Assembly (NCBI RefSeq): GCF_009791395.1
Contig: NZ_WSZK01000025.1
Coordinates: 1-56,130 of the forward strand
Origin: Halomarina oriensis
GTDB lineage: Archaea > Halobacteriota > Halobacteria > Halobacteriales > Haloarculaceae
Length of the DNA: 56,130 nt
Direction of reading: 5' to 3'
Shown: one piece after another, positions 17,829 to 27,071 of the stretch
Layout of the letters: the number at the start of each line of letters is the position of its first letter
How positions within the stretch are numbered: the first letter of the stretch is position 1
Program-made: the position numbers and the translations under genes
Notes under the pieces: model-generated
Database searches by the model: none
The model's input: only the letters and a program-made list of their open reading frames with translations
Told to the model about the DNA's origin: nothing

Positions 17829-18011
17829 ATGGCCACACAGGACTGGCTGCTCGTCGGGATGCTGCTCGCTATCGTCGGTGGGTCGCTCTACGTCGGAAAC
17901 GCGGTGAACGGGCACGCGGGCGACAGTGGTCTCCTACTAATCGGCGGACTCGTCGTCGGATTGGGCGGCTACGCAATCGCCCGACCGAACGCGTCGGCCG
18001 CGCGGGACTGA
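17829..18011 (+). CDS. Small two-helix membrane protein
   Basis: A 60-residue protein with two hydrophobic helices (WLLVGMLLAIVGGSLYVG and GLLLIGGLVVGLGGYAIA) joined by a short loop containing NGHAGDSG. Function unknown. It follows DUF5799 on the same strand and converges on leuB. Confidence 0.65.
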   Translation: MATQDWLLVGMLLAIVGGSLYVGNAVNGHAGDSGLLLIGGLVVGLGGYAIARPNASAARD

Positions 18012-18020
18012 GCAACCGAC

Positions 18021-18998
18021 TCAGAGCCGTTCGACGACCGCTTCCGTCACGTCCTCGGTCGCCGCTTCTCCACCGAGGTCGGGCGTCCGCGGCCCGTCGC
18101 TGAGGACGCCCTCGACCGCGTCGCGCACCCGCCGACCGGCCTCGTCCTCGCCGAGCCACTCCAGCATGAGCGCCGCCGAGAGCATCGTCGCGGCGGGGTT
18201 GGCGACGCCCTGTCCGGCGATGTCCGGGGCGCTCCCGTGGACCGGTTCGAACAGCGCGTTGTCGGTCCCGACGTTCGCGCTCGGGAGGAGGCCGAGGCCG
18301 CCGACCAGTCCCGCCGCGAGGTCGCTCAGCAGGTCGCCAGCGAGGTTCGGACAGAGCACCACGTCGAAGTCGGCGGGGCGCTGGACGAGGTGCATCGCCA
18401 GCGCGTCCATCAGTAGTTCGTCGTACTCCGCACCACGTTCGTCGCCCACTGCGCGCACCGAGTCGAGGAACTGCCCGTCGGTGACGCGCATCACGTTCGC
18501 CTTGTGTGCGACGGTCACGTCGGCACCGCGCTGCTCGGCGTAGTCGAAGCCGAACGCGGCGATACGTCGGGAGGCGTCGTCGGTGACGACGCGGGTGAGC
18601 GTCGTCACGCCCTCGGTTATCTCGTCCTCGATGCCGGTGTAGACGCCCTCGGTGTTCTCGCGGACGAACACGAGGTCCGTCTCCGGCTGGAGTGCGTCCA
18701 CGCCGGGATAGGCCCGTACGGGCCGGACGTTGGCGAAGCTCCCGACGGTCTCGCGCAGCGGGAGGATGACGTCCGCGGCGCTCTCGCCGGCCGCGCCGAA
18801 CAGCGTCGCGTCGGCGCTCTCGACGCCCTGGCTCGTCACCTCGGGGAGCGCCTCGCCCGCCTCGGCGAGCGTCCCGTCGCCCGCCTCGTACTCGGTGAAC
18901 GAGAACGGCACGTCGAGCGATTCGAGCACCCGCACCGTCGCAGGGGTCACCTCCCGTCCGACGCCGTCACCGGGGACGACGGCGATGTCGTAGCTCAT
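18021..18998 (-). CDS. leuB: 3-isopropylmalate dehydrogenase
   Basis: A 325-residue isocitrate/isopropylmalate dehydrogenase family enzyme for the oxidative decarboxylation step of leucine synthesis. Motifs: [35 protein letters not shown], and the metal/NAD signature around [20 protein letters not shown] and [14 protein letters not shown]. The context with leuC and leuD favours isopropylmalate over isocitrate. It starts inside the leuD stop (ATGA), last gene of the ilvB-ilvN-ilvC-leuC-leuD-leuB cluster. Confidence 0.94.
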   Translation of the reverse strand: MSYDIAVVPGDGVGREVTPATVRVLESLDVPFSFTEYEAGDGTLAEAGEALPEVTSQGVESADATLFGAAGESAADVILPLRETVGSFANVRPVRAYPGVDALQPETDLVFVRENTEGVYTGIEDEITEGVTTLTRVVTDDASRRIAAFGFDYAEQRGADVTVAHKANVMRVTDGQFLDSVRAVGDERGAEYDELLMDALAMHLVQRPADFDVVLCPNLAGDLLSDLAAGLVGGLGLLPSANVGTDNALFEPVHGSAPDIAGQGVANPAATMLSAALMLEWLGEDEAGRRVRDAVEGVLSDGPRTPDLGGEAATEDVTEAVVERL

Positions 18999-19657
18999 GA
19001 TGCGTCGAGGTACGGCAGGCTGTTCGCCGTCTCGGCGATACGCTCGGGCACGGCGGCGAGCTGTGCCGTCGTGTCCCACTGCCCGTTCACGAGGGCGTGG
19101 TGCTGGGTGTCGTCGACGTCGGCCTCGACCCTCCGACCGTCGTAGGCGACCGTCTCCGCGGCCACGTCGACGGCGACGTCGGCGTCCGGGTTCGCCTCGA
19201 CGAACGACTGGAGGGCCTCGATGGCTTCGCCGTCCATCGTCACCGTCGGGACGCCGAGTGCGAGGCAGTTGCCCGCGAATATCTCGGCGAAGCTCTCGCC
19301 GACGACGGCGTCGATACCCCAGCGCTGGAGCGCCTGCGGGGCGTGCTCGCGCGAGGAGCCACAGCCGAAGTTCGAGTTCACGACGAGCACCGACGCCCGC
19401 CGGTGTTCGGGGTCGTTGAACGGGTGGTCGGTCTCCACCTCCTCGGTACCGTGGTCGGTCTCGACCTCCTCGAACCGCTGGTCGAAGAAGGCGAACTCGC
19501 CCAGCCCTTCGAAGGTGAGCACCTTCAGGAACCGCGCGGGGAGTATCTGGTCGGTGTCGATGTCGTCGCCCCGGACGGCGATACCGGTCCCCGAGACGTG
19601 CTCGACGGGGTCGGTGGCGGTCGTCTCGGTCTCGCCGTCGGCCGCGTCACTGCTCAT
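18995..19657 (-). CDS. leuD: 3-isopropylmalate dehydratase small subunit
   Basis: A 220-residue swivelling-domain subunit of isopropylmalate isomerase. Shows [31 protein letters not shown] and the substrate-binding loop. An acidic extension of about 20 residues precedes the core. It overlaps leuC upstream and leuB downstream by four bases each, so all three should be co-translated. Confidence 0.94.
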   Translation of the reverse strand: MSSDAADGETETTATDPVEHVSGTGIAVRGDDIDTDQILPARFLKVLTFEGLGEFAFFDQRFEEVETDHGTEEVETDHPFNDPEHRRASVLVVNSNFGCGSSREHAPQALQRWGIDAVVGESFAEIFAGNCLALGVPTVTMDGEAIEALQSFVEANPDADVAVDVAAETVAYDGRRVEADVDDTQHHALVNGQWDTTAQLAAVPERIAETANSLPYLDAS

Positions 19658-21102
19658 CGCGTCACCTCCGCGGGGTCGTCGGTATCCGTCCCGACCAGTG
19701 ACAGCTCACGTACGTCGGTCACCTCGCCGGTGACTGCCGCCGCGGCGACCATCCGGGGGCTCATCAGCAGCGTCCGGCCCTCCTTCGAGCCCTGCCGACC
19801 CACGAAGTTCCGGTTCGACGAGGAGGCACACACCTCGTCGCCGACGAGCTGGTCGTCGTTCATCCCGAGACACATCGAACAGCCGGGGGCACGCCACTCG
19901 AAGCCGGCGTCCCGGAACACGTCGTCGAGCCCCTCCGCCTCGGCGTTCGCGGCGACGCGCTGGCTGCCGGGGACGACGAGCGCGCGCACGTCGCCGTGGA
20001 CCGCCCGGCCACGGACGACGCGAGCGGCGTCGCGCAGGTCCGCGAGGCGGGCGTTGGTGCAGGACCCGAGGAACGCGACGTCGACGGGGTAGCCCTGCAT
20101 CGACTCGCCGGGCGTGACGCCGGTGTGTGCCTGTGCGCGCCGCGCGACGTCGCGCTGTCCCTCGGGGAGCGAGTCCGGGTCCGGGACGGGGTCGGTGACG
20201 CCGACGCTCTGTCCCGGCGTCGTCCCCCACGTCACGGCCGGTTCGATGGCGCTCCCGTCGATGGTCACCACGTCGTCGTACTCGGCGTCCGGACCCGAGC
20301 GGATGGACTCCCAGTACTCACGGAGTTCCTCGAACCGCTCCGGGTCGTCACGGAAGGCGTCCGTCTCGCGGAGCCATGCGTCGGTCGTCTCGTCGGGGTT
20401 CACGTAGCCCGCCCGCGCACCCCCCTCGATGGACATGTTACAGACGGTCATCCGTCCCTCCATGTCCATCGCCTCGACGACGGGGCCGCCGTACTCGTAG
20501 ACGTAGCCGACGCCGCCGTCGGTGCCGAGTTCGCGGATGATGGTCAGTATCACGTCCTTCGCGGTGACCCCTTCGTCGAGTTCGCCGGTCACCTCGATGC
20601 GCCTGACCCGCTTTTTCTCCATGGCGATGGTCTGTGTGGCCAGTACGTCCCGAATCTGTGAGGTACCGATACCGAACGCCAGCGCGCCGAACGCGCCGTG
20701 AGTCGCGGTGTGCGAGTCCCCGCAGACGACGGTCATCCCCGGTTGCGTGAGCCCCTGTTCGGGGCCGACGACGTGGACGATGCCCTGCCGTCCGGTGTCG
20801 GGGTGGTCGAACGCGATGGCCGAGTCGCCGACGTTGCGCTCCAGTTCGCTCATCATCGACTCCGCGGCGTCGTCGCCGTAGGGCCGCGAGCGGTCGTCCG
20901 TCGGGACGATGTGGTCGGCCGTCGCGTGGGTCAGGTCCGGTCGTGCGACCTCCAGTCCGCGCTCTTCGAGCATCCCGAACGCCTGTGGACTCGTCACCTC
21001 GTGGACGAGGTGGAGACCGACGAACAGCTGGTCCTGTCCCGAGGGGAGCGTTCGGACGCGGTGGCGCTCCCACACGTCGTCGTACAGTGTGTGCTGGCTC
21101 AT
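19654..21102 (-). CDS. leuC: 3-isopropylmalate dehydratase large subunit
   Basis: A 482-residue aconitase-superfamily subunit carrying the [4Fe-4S] cluster. Visible are [33 protein letters not shown] and [11 protein letters not shown], whose cysteines hold the cluster. Full bacterial-type length. The start [14 protein letters not shown] matches the family, so the ATG at 21102 is secure. Confidence 0.95.
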   Translation of the reverse strand: MSQHTLYDDVWERHRVRTLPSGQDQLFVGLHLVHEVTSPQAFGMLEERGLEVARPDLTHATADHIVPTDDRSRPYGDDAAESMMSELERNVGDSAIAFDHPDTGRQGIVHVVGPEQGLTQPGMTVVCGDSHTATHGAFGALAFGIGTSQIRDVLATQTIAMEKKRVRRIEVTGELDEGVTAKDVILTIIRELGTDGGVGYVYEYGGPVVEAMDMEGRMTVCNMSIEGGARAGYVNPDETTDAWLRETDAFRDDPERFEELREYWESIRSGPDAEYDDVVTIDGSAIEPAVTWGTTPGQSVGVTDPVPDPDSLPEGQRDVARRAQAHTGVTPGESMQGYPVDVAFLGSCTNARLADLRDAARVVRGRAVHGDVRALVVPGSQRVAANAEAEGLDDVFRDAGFEWRAPGCSMCLGMNDDQLVGDEVCASSSNRNFVGRQGSKEGRTLLMSPRMVAAAAVTGEVTDVRELSLVGTDTDDPAEVTR

Positions 21103-21124
21103 GGTGTGGTTGTACGCGCCGCAG

Positions 21125-21448
21125 TCATACCTGTTCGTCGGCGTCGTCCGACTGCTCCTCGTCGTGTTCGCCGCCGCGTTCGTGGACCCCGTTCGCGTCG
21201 GCGGCGTCCCGCGGTGGCGTGTGTTCGACGTCGGAGAGTGTCTCGTCGTCCGCCTCGGTAGGCTCGCCCTCCTCGACCCGTTCGGTCCCGCCGTCGGCGG
21301 CGACCGTCGGGCCACGGTGGTAGACCATCGCGTCACCGAAGCGCTCGCCGGTCCGTGGGTTGGTGTGGGAGAGGTCGCCGAGTGTCGGTCGGTGGCGCGC
21401 TCGATGCTCGTCGTCTCGTCGGCCGTCTCGTGTCGTGTGTTCGGTCAT
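21125..21448 (-). CDS. Small acidic hypothetical protein between ilvC and leuC
   Basis: A 107-residue, highly charged, probably disordered protein. Its only ordered-looking part is [20 protein letters not shown] followed by AMVYHRGP near the N-terminus. The rest is Glu/Asp/Thr-rich. It lies in the operon two bases after the ilvC stop and 22 bases before leuC. I recall small ORFs at this place in other haloarchaea, but no function is known. The position hints at a regulatory or assembly role (inference). Confidence 0.6.
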   Translation of the reverse strand: MTEHTTRDGRRDDEHRARHRPTLGDLSHTNPRTGERFGDAMVYHRGPTVAADGGTERVEEGEPTEADDETLSDVEHTPPRDAADANGVHERGGEHDEEQSDDADEQV

Positions 21449-21450
21449 GG

Positions 21451-22503
21451 TCAGTCGTTGGCTGGTGCCGGTGGCGCGTCGGCCTCCTCGTTCCCGTCGT
21501 TCGTCCCGCCGTTCTCGCCCCACGCGAACAGCGCGCGGAGTTCCGCGCCCACGTCCTCGATGTCGTGGTTCTTCTCGGCGGTACGGCGCTGGGTGTAGGC
21601 CGGCCGCCCGGCCTGGTTCTCGGTGATCCACTCGCGGGCGAACTCGCCGTTCTGGACCTCTTCGAGGACCTGCTCCATCCGCTCGCGGGCGTGGTCGTCG
21701 ACGACCACCTCCCCGCGAGTGAGGCCGCCGTACTCGGCGGTGTCGCTCACCGAGTCCCACATCTCGCCGAGGCCGCCCTCGTAGAGCAGGTCGACGATGA
21801 GCTTCAGTTCGTTCATGCACTCGAAGTACGCCATCTCGCGGCTGTAGCCGGCGTCGACGAGCGTCTCGTAACCCGCCTTGATGAGTTCCGTGACGCCGCC
21901 ACAGAGCACCGCCTGCTCGCCGAACAGGTCGGTCTCGGTCTCCTCGCGGAACGTCGTCTCGACCACACCGGCACGAGTACAGCCGATGGCTTGCGCGTAC
22001 GCGAGTCCCTCGTCGCGGGCGTCACCGGTCGCATCCCGGTAGATGGCGAGCAGACCGGGCGTCCCCTCGCCGGCCTCGAAGTTCCGGCGCACGAGGTGGC
22101 CCGGCGACTTGGGGGCGACCATCGACACGTCGACGTTCTCGGGGGGCTCTATCTGCCCGTAGTGGACGTTGAACCCGTGTGCGAACAGCAGGGTGTCGCC
22201 GTCGTCGAGGTGCGGTTCGATGTCGGCGAACACGGCCGGCTGGACGGTGTCGGGGACGAGCATCGCCACGAGGTCGGCCTCGTCGGCGGCCTCGGTGGGC
22301 GTCGCTACCCGGAGGCCGTCGTCTTCGGCCGCGGCGCGTGACGAGGACCCCTCGCGCAGGCCCACGACCACGTCGATATCGCTGTCCGCGAGGTTGAGCG
22401 CGTGGGCGTGGCCCTGGCTCCCGTAGCCGAGGACGGCCACGGTCTTCTCCTCGATGTGCTCGTCCGATGCGTCGTCGTCGTAGTAGATGTGGTTGTCAGT
22501 CAT
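21451..22503 (-). CDS. ilvC: Ketol-acid reductoisomerase
   Basis: A 350-residue class I KARI that converts acetolactate or acetohydroxybutyrate to dihydroxy acids with NAD(P)H and Mg2+. The Rossmann motif is [15 protein letters not shown]. The metal-site helices include [18 protein letters not shown] and [19 protein letters not shown]-terminal acidic/Pro extension of about 20 residues is present. It belongs to the cluster after ilvN. Confidence 0.95.
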   Translation of the reverse strand: MTDNHIYYDDDASDEHIEEKTVAVLGYGSQGHAHALNLADSDIDVVVGLREGSSSRAAAEDDGLRVATPTEAADEADLVAMLVPDTVQPAVFADIEPHLDDGDTLLFAHGFNVHYGQIEPPENVDVSMVAPKSPGHLVRRNFEAGEGTPGLLAIYRDATGDARDEGLAYAQAIGCTRAGVVETTFREETETDLFGEQAVLCGGVTELIKAGYETLVDAGYSREMAYFECMNELKLIVDLLYEGGLGEMWDSVSDTAEYGGLTRGEVVVDDHARERMEQVLEEVQNGEFAREWITENQAGRPAYTQRRTAEKNHDIEDVGAELRALFAWGENGGTNDGNEEADAPPAPAND

Positions 22504-22642
22504 CGTCGGTGTTGCCGTCTGTCGAAGTCGTCTTCACGGGGCCGCTCACGGGTCGCACTCGTCGCCGGCAGCAGTGTTGCCGACTCCCTGCGAGAGTTCC
22601 GCGCTCGCGCTCCCCGTTCGTATCCGTGCGGTTCTCGGTCAC
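22496..22642 (-). CDS. Candidate 48-residue ORF bridging ilvN and ilvC
   Basis: A GTG overlaps the ilvN stop (GTGA) and the ORF's TGA lies inside the first codons of ilvC. It therefore fills the otherwise empty gap with coupling-type overlaps at both ends. The product is Arg/Thr-rich with an adjacent Cys-Cys followed by three arginines. Third-position GC is lower than in neighbouring genes. It may be a real small protein, a translated spacer that couples ilvC to ilvN, or chance. Confidence 0.3.
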   Translation of the reverse strand: MTENRTDTNGERERGTLAGSRQHCCRRRVRPVSGPVKTTSTDGNTDDD

Positions 22643-23313
22643 TGTGCTCCCTCCGAACCGCGCTGTTTCTCGTAGCGCTCCTGTTCGTCCGGGGTCGTCC
22701 ACGTCGCGCCACGGGCCAGCGCGGTGTGGCCGGTGCGGGCGAGTTCACGGATGCCGAACTGCGCGAACGCGTCGATGGCGTCGTCGATGGTCTGCTCGTC
22801 GCCCGTTATCTCGACCGTGATGGTCCGTGGCCCGGCGTCGAGGGTCGTCCCGTCGTACATCTCGGTGACGGCCCGCACGTCGCCCGGCCGGTCGCCGTGG
22901 ACCTTCAGGACGACCAGTTCTCGGCGCACCTCGTCGTCGTCCAACTCGCCGACGGAGATGACGGGGCGCAGTTTCGCCAACTGGCGTTCGACCTGCCGGA
23001 CGCCGGGTTCGGGTTCGTCGATGACGAGCGTGATGCGCGCCGTCTCGGGGTTGGTCGTCGACCCCACGGTGAGCGACTCGATGTTGAACTGCCGGCGACT
23101 CACCAGTCCCGACACCTCCGCGAGGACGCCCGGTTCGTGGCGCACGAGCGCCGAGATGGTCGTCCGTCGCGGTTCGTGGGTCGCTTCGGCCTGCGGGTCG
23201 ATGCGGATACCCTGTGAGGAGCGCCGTCCGGCGGGCCGGTCACGCTGCTCGGGGTGCTGACCGGTCGCCCTGGGGGCCGTGTTCGGCCGTTCGGGAGACC
23301 CCTGCTGGCTCAT
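22639..23313 (-). CDS. ilvN: Acetolactate synthase small (regulatory) subunit
   Basis: A 224-residue ACT-domain subunit that confers valine feedback on IlvB. The ACT domain begins around residue 50 (ISALVRHEPGVLAEVSGLVS, RRQFNIESLTVG). The second domain continues with RELVVLKV and ends TALARGAT. The first 48 residues are a polar extension. The start overlaps the ilvB stop by ATGA. Confidence 0.93.
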   Translation of the reverse strand: MSQQGSPERPNTAPRATGQHPEQRDRPAGRRSSQGIRIDPQAEATHEPRRTTISALVRHEPGVLAEVSGLVSRRQFNIESLTVGSTTNPETARITLVIDEPEPGVRQVERQLAKLRPVISVGELDDDEVRRELVVLKVHGDRPGDVRAVTEMYDGTTLDAGPRTITVEITGDEQTIDDAIDAFAQFGIRELARTGHTALARGATWTTPDEQERYEKQRGSEGAQ

Positions 23314-25211
23314 AGCTGGTCCTCCGAGAGGGCGAACTGGCAGTTGTCGCCGCCGCTGGGCACCATCGGGTAGACGTTCTCCGCGGGGTCGACGTGCGCG
23401 TCGACGACGCTCGGACCGTCGTACTCGATGGCCGCCCGGAGCGTGTCGGCGGTGTCGTCGTACTCGCTCAGCGTGAACCCCTTCGCGCCGAACGCTTCGG
23501 CGAGCGACGCGAAGTCGGGCACCCACGGGTACTCCGAGGCCATCCGGCGGCCCTCGAAGAAGGCGTCCTGCCACTGCCGGACCATCCCGATGGCCTCGTT
23601 GTTCAGCACGACGACGGTGATGTCGAGGTTCTCGCGGACCGCGACGGCGAGTTCCTGTAGCGTCATGAGGAAGCTCCCGTCGCCGTCGAAACACACGACG
23701 TCGCGGTCCGGGGCGGCCACCTTCGCGCCGATGGCGGCCGGCAGACCGTAGCCCATCGTCCCGAGGCCGTGTGAGGAGATGTAGGTCCGTGGCTCGGTGT
23801 ACGTCCAGAACTGCGCGGCCCACATCTGGTGCTGGCCGACGCCCGTCGTGACGAGCGTGTCGTCGGGCGTCAGTTCGTCCGTCGCCTCCACGACGAACTG
23901 CGGTTTGAGCGGTTCGTCGTCGGGCGTGGCGTACGTCAGCGGGTACTCCGCCTTCCAGTCGGTGCAGGACTGCCGCCACTCCTCGTAGTCGTCCGGGGAC
24001 CGTCCCGCCGTCTCGAAGGCGTCGGGCAGCGCCGCGTCGAGCTGGTCGAGGACGGTCCCCGCGTCGCCGACCAGCGGGTAATCGGCGTGGACGTTCTTCG
24101 AAATCTCTGCAGGGTCGATGTCGACGTGGACGACCTCCGCGTCGGGCGCGAACGTCTCGATACCGCCGGTGAGGCGGTCGTCGAAGCGCGTCCCGACGGC
24201 GAGCAGGCAGTCGGTGTGGCTGATGGCCATGTTGGCGTAGCCCGTTCCGTGCATCCCGGCCCACGACAGCGAGAGGTCCTCGTCCTCCGGGAACGTCCCG
24301 ATGCCGGGCATCGTCGTCGTGACGGGGATACCGAACTCGGTGGCGAACGCACGCAGTTCCGCGCTCGCGTCACCCTTCGTCACACCGCCGCCCGAGAGAA
24401 TCAGTGGCCGGTCGGCCTCGGCGAGCGCTCGTGCGGCCCGCGCGACGCTTTCCTCGTCGGCCGCGGGCGGGTCCTCGGTCACCGGCTCGTCGGCCGGTTG
24501 TGGTCGCCGGGTCGTCTCGCCCGTCGTCACGTCCTTCGGCAGGTCGACGAGCGTCGGGCCGGGGCGACCGCTCGCCGCGATGGCGAGCGCCTCGCCGACC
24601 GTCGCGCCGACGGTGTCGGCCTCGCCGGCGAAGAAGTTCGTCTTCGTGATGGGACGCGTGACGCCGACGGTGTCGGTCTCCTGGAACGCGTCGTTGCCGA
24701 CGAACTCGGTCGGCACCTGCCCCGTCAGCGCGACCATCGGGTCGGAGTCCATGTTCGCGTCCGCGATGCCGGTGACGAGGTTCGTCGCCCCCGGTCCGGA
24801 GGTGGCCATGCAGACCCCCGGTCGGCCGGTCACCTGCCCGTAGGCGTCGGCGGCGTGGGCCGCCCCCTGCTCGTGGGCCATCGTGACGTGGTACGGGTCG
24901 GCGTCGTACAGCGCGTCGTAGACGGGCATGATGGCCCCGCCCTGCACGCCGAAGACGTGTTCGACGCCCGCCGCTTCGAGGGCGGCGACCGTTGCCTGTG
25001 CGCCCGTAGGCCGGGCCCCGACCGCAGTGTCGGCCGGTTCGTCATCGCCGGTCGAGTCCGTGGGTTCGGTGGACGTCGTCTCGGCGGCCTCGGCGTCGGT
25101 CGGTGGCTCCCGTTCCGTCGCCGCGGTGGTCTCTCCGGGTGGCTCCGTCGCCTCCCCGTCTGTGCGTCGTCGATACCGTTGTTCGTTGGATGTGCTCGTG
25201 CGCTCGCTCAT
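23310..25211 (-). CDS. ilvB: Acetolactate synthase large subunit
   Basis: A 633-residue ThDP enzyme for the first common step of valine/isoleucine synthesis. It has the catalytic glutamate region MAHEQGAAHAADAYG, VATSGPGATN-type sequence, and the ThDP motif from DGDGSFLM to VVLNNEAIG. The first 65 residues are a Thr/Glu/Asp-rich tail not found in bacterial enzymes; catalysis should not need it. An operator-like palindrome and a TATA-like box lie 70-100 bases upstream. It is the head of the ilv-leu cluster. Confidence 0.95.
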   Translation of the reverse strand: MSERTSTSNEQRYRRRTDGEATEPPGETTAATEREPPTDAEAAETTSTEPTDSTGDDEPADTAVGARPTGAQATVAALEAAGVEHVFGVQGGAIMPVYDALYDADPYHVTMAHEQGAAHAADAYGQVTGRPGVCMATSGPGATNLVTGIADANMDSDPMVALTGQVPTEFVGNDAFQETDTVGVTRPITKTNFFAGEADTVGATVGEALAIAASGRPGPTLVDLPKDVTTGETTRRPQPADEPVTEDPPAADEESVARAARALAEADRPLILSGGGVTKGDASAELRAFATEFGIPVTTTMPGIGTFPEDEDLSLSWAGMHGTGYANMAISHTDCLLAVGTRFDDRLTGGIETFAPDAEVVHVDIDPAEISKNVHADYPLVGDAGTVLDQLDAALPDAFETAGRSPDDYEEWRQSCTDWKAEYPLTYATPDDEPLKPQFVVEATDELTPDDTLVTTGVGQHQMWAAQFWTYTEPRTYISSHGLGTMGYGLPAAIGAKVAAPDRDVVCFDGDGSFLMTLQELAVAVRENLDITVVVLNNEAIGMVRQWQDAFFEGRRMASEYPWVPDFASLAEAFGAKGFTLSEYDDTADTLRAAIEYDGPSVVDAHVDPAENVYPMVPSGGDNCQFALSEDQL

Positions 25212-25283
25212 TGCTCGCTGTCGTGTGTCGTGCTGGTCGCTCGGTCGGAGTACGGTGCGGACGTGGTCTGAGGAGAGGGTGCA

Positions 25284-25302
25284 GTAGGGGCTAGACCCCT
25301 AC
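25284..25302. promoter_or_regulatory. Perfect inverted repeat, candidate operator of the ilvB operon
   Basis: GTAGGGG-CTAGA-CCCCTAC, 7-base arms and 5-base centre. It abuts the TATA-like element and covers the predicted transcription start region of ilvB, the usual place for an archaeal repressor site. It could also be the top of an RNA hairpin in the leader. Confidence 0.5.
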
Positions 25303-25311
25303 AATAATCAC
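25302..25311 (-). promoter_or_regulatory. TATA-like element of ilvB
   Basis: GTGATTATTGT on the minus strand. The start would fall near 25278, giving a leader of about 65 bases before ilvB. Confidence 0.45.
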
Positions 25312-25357
25312 GAGCGCGACGCTCACCGCGGGCGAGTCGGTGCCCCGAGTGTGCGTC

Positions 25358-25386
25358 ATTACCGTGCCCTACGAGCGCACGGTGAT
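25358..25386. repeat. Second inverted repeat in the leuA-ilvB intergenic region
   Basis: Arms ACCGTGC (25361-25367) and GCACGGT (25377-25383), extendable to ten pairs with one G-T. It sits about 50 bases upstream of the ilvB TATA-like element and downstream of leuA. Candidate activator site or leuA transcript-end hairpin. Confidence 0.4.
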
Positions 25387-25476
25387 AACCGTTTGTAGGC
25401 GGGCAAGTTTCGCCGGCCGCGCGACGAGTCGGCGTGAGCCGTCGCTCGCCGGACGTGCGAACCGTCTCGCGGGCCA

Positions 25477-26721
25477 TCAGCGCGTCCCCTCCGTGACCGT
25501 CTCGCGGGCGCGGTCGACGCCGACCGACTCGGCGAACTCGACGAACCGCTCGTCGGTGACGCGCTCTTTGGCCGCGCCGCAGTCCTTGACCTTCCGGGTG
25601 ACCGCGTGGACCTGCTCGTCGGTCGGGTCGTAACCGACCTCGCGCAGGCGTTCGCGGACCGAGTGGGTCCCGGTGTGTTTGCCCATCACCAGTTCGCGTT
25701 CCGCGCCGACCATCTCGGGGGTCATGACGCCGGGTTCGAACGTCGCGGCGTTCTCGATGACGCCCGCGGCGTGGATGCCCGACTCGTGCGCGAACGCGTT
25801 CGCGCCGACGACCGGCTTGTTCGCCGGCACCGGTACGGCGCTCTTCTCCTCGACCATCCGGGCCAACTCGGTGATACGCGTCGTGTCGATACCGGTGTCG
25901 ACGCCGTGGATGGACTCGACGGCCATCACGACTTCCTCGAAGGCGGCGTTGCCCGCCCGCTCGCCGATGCCGTTGACCGACACCTGCGCCTGGGCCGCGC
26001 CCGCCTCGAAGCCCGCCAGCGCGTTCGCGCTGGCGAGGCCGAAGTCGTCGTGCGTGTGGACGTCGATGCGTGCGTCGGTCCACTCCGTGAACTGCTCGAC
26101 GAGCGTGGCGAACCGCGCCGGTGTGGCCACCCCACAGGTGTCCGGGATGTTCACCCAGTCGACGCCCGCCTCGGTGACGGTCCCGACGACCTCCCGCAGG
26201 AAGTCGGGGGCCGTCCGGGTGGCGTCCATCGGCGAGAACATCACCTCGGCACCCGCTTCGCGGACGCGCTCGACGGCGTCCACGGAGCGTTCGACCACCT
26301 CCTCGCGCGTGGCGTGCATCGAGTCCGCCAGTTGGACGTCGCTGGTCGACGCGAAGACGTGGACGACGTCGACGTTCGCGTCGAGCGCCGCCTCCACGTC
26401 CGCGTCGACCACGCGGGCCAACCCGCAGACGTCCGTGTTCCCCGATGCACTCTCGGCGATGTCGCGTACCGCGGCGAACTCGGCGTCGGAGTTCACCGGG
26501 AACCCCGCCTCGACGACGTGGACGCCCATCGCGTCCAGTAGCGCCGCTATGTCGCGCTTGTCGTCGTACGAGAACGAGGTGCGTGGCGACTGCTCGCCGT
26601 CTCGCAGCGTGGTGTCGAAAATCCGTGCGGCTCCGAACTCAGCAGAAGTTCTCAGCGTACCGTCGAAGAACTCGACCCGCCGGGGTCTCCGACGTATCCT
26701 CCGTCGTGTGTGACATTGCAT
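25477..26721 (-). CDS. leuA: 2-isopropylmalate synthase (LeuA family, without regulatory domain)
   Basis: A 414-residue DRE-TIM metallolyase family enzyme. Motifs: RIFDTTLRDGEQSP, EAGFPVNSD, HTHDDFG (metal histidines) and NGIGERAGNAAFEEV. Context with ilv/leu genes points to isopropylmalate synthase, though citramalate or homocitrate synthase use the same fold. It ends soon after the communication region, so the C-terminal LeuA dimer domain that binds leucine in longer enzymes is missing. The basic N-terminus (CHTRRRIRRRPRR) is unusual. The ATG at 26721 fits a TATA-like box 25 bases upstream. ilvD is divergent. Confidence 0.88.
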   Translation of the reverse strand: MQCHTRRRIRRRPRRVEFFDGTLRTSAEFGAARIFDTTLRDGEQSPRTSFSYDDKRDIAALLDAMGVHVVEAGFPVNSDAEFAAVRDIAESASGNTDVCGLARVVDADVEAALDANVDVVHVFASTSDVQLADSMHATREEVVERSVDAVERVREAGAEVMFSPMDATRTAPDFLREVVGTVTEAGVDWVNIPDTCGVATPARFATLVEQFTEWTDARIDVHTHDDFGLASANALAGFEAGAAQAQVSVNGIGERAGNAAFEEVVMAVESIHGVDTGIDTTRITELARMVEEKSAVPVPANKPVVGANAFAHESGIHAAGVIENAATFEPGVMTPEMVGAERELVMGKHTGTHSVRERLREVGYDPTDEQVHAVTRKVKDCGAAKERVTDERFVEFAESVGVDRARETVTEGTR

Positions 26722-26741
26722 CCCTCGCAAACGACCGACCA

Positions 26742-26750
26742 GTAATAAGG
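26742..26750 (-). promoter_or_regulatory. TATA-like element of leuA
   Basis: CCTTATTAC on the minus strand, centred about 25 bases before the leuA ATG. Leaderless spacing. Confidence 0.5.
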
Positions 26751-27071
26751 GTTGCTCCGGCGGCGAACCTTACACTCGTCCAGAAATCGGCACGAGTCGG
26801 GAGAATCGCAACCCGGCGCGGCCTAATACGTCCTTGGTGGACCTGAAGGCGTATCCACGTCTCCCGTGTGGTACGGCAGCGCGGTCGGTGCAGGGCTTGC
26901 CGGGAGTCGACGCCGAGTCGGCCAGTCGGTGTCCATCAGCGGCTCGCGCGCACCGCACTCGGACACCTCGGCGGCCCACGGTGGCCGAGTCACGACCGGC
27001 CGGTCCCGCAGAAGGGTGCAACACCTGCCCCACTGTGGGGGTTCAAGAGCACGCGGGCGGTGAGGGTTCGT
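26751..27071. other. Intergenic region between leuA and ilvD
   Basis: About 320 bases upstream of ilvD with no convincing gene. Short open frames on both strands are Arg/Ser/Pro-rich shadows. An AT-rich spot near 26823-26830 (CCTAATAC) is the only TATA-like sequence toward ilvD and would imply a leader near 220 bases. A compact palindrome CCCCAC-T-GTGGGG lies at 27028-27040, about 30 bases before the ilvD ATG. No tRNA-like fold was found. Confidence 0.4.

Noticed and set aside
22639-24264. A 541-residue frame extending ilvN into ilvB
   Set aside because: The extra part is the off-frame shadow of ilvB; the ATG at 23313 overlaps the ilvB stop and starts IlvN.
23829-25271. A 480-residue plus-strand frame opposite ilvB
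   Set aside because: Antisense shadow; the minus strand has the full ThDP enzyme motifs.
26868-27071. N-terminal extension of ilvD by 68 codons in the same open frame
   Set aside because: The extension is Arg/Pro-rich and unlike IlvD N-termini, and the ATG at 27072 opens the normal sequence.
26940-27071. Possible tRNA (a GGTTCAAGA segment before ilvD)
   Set aside because: No matching T-stem, acceptor stem or anticodon arm could be built around it.
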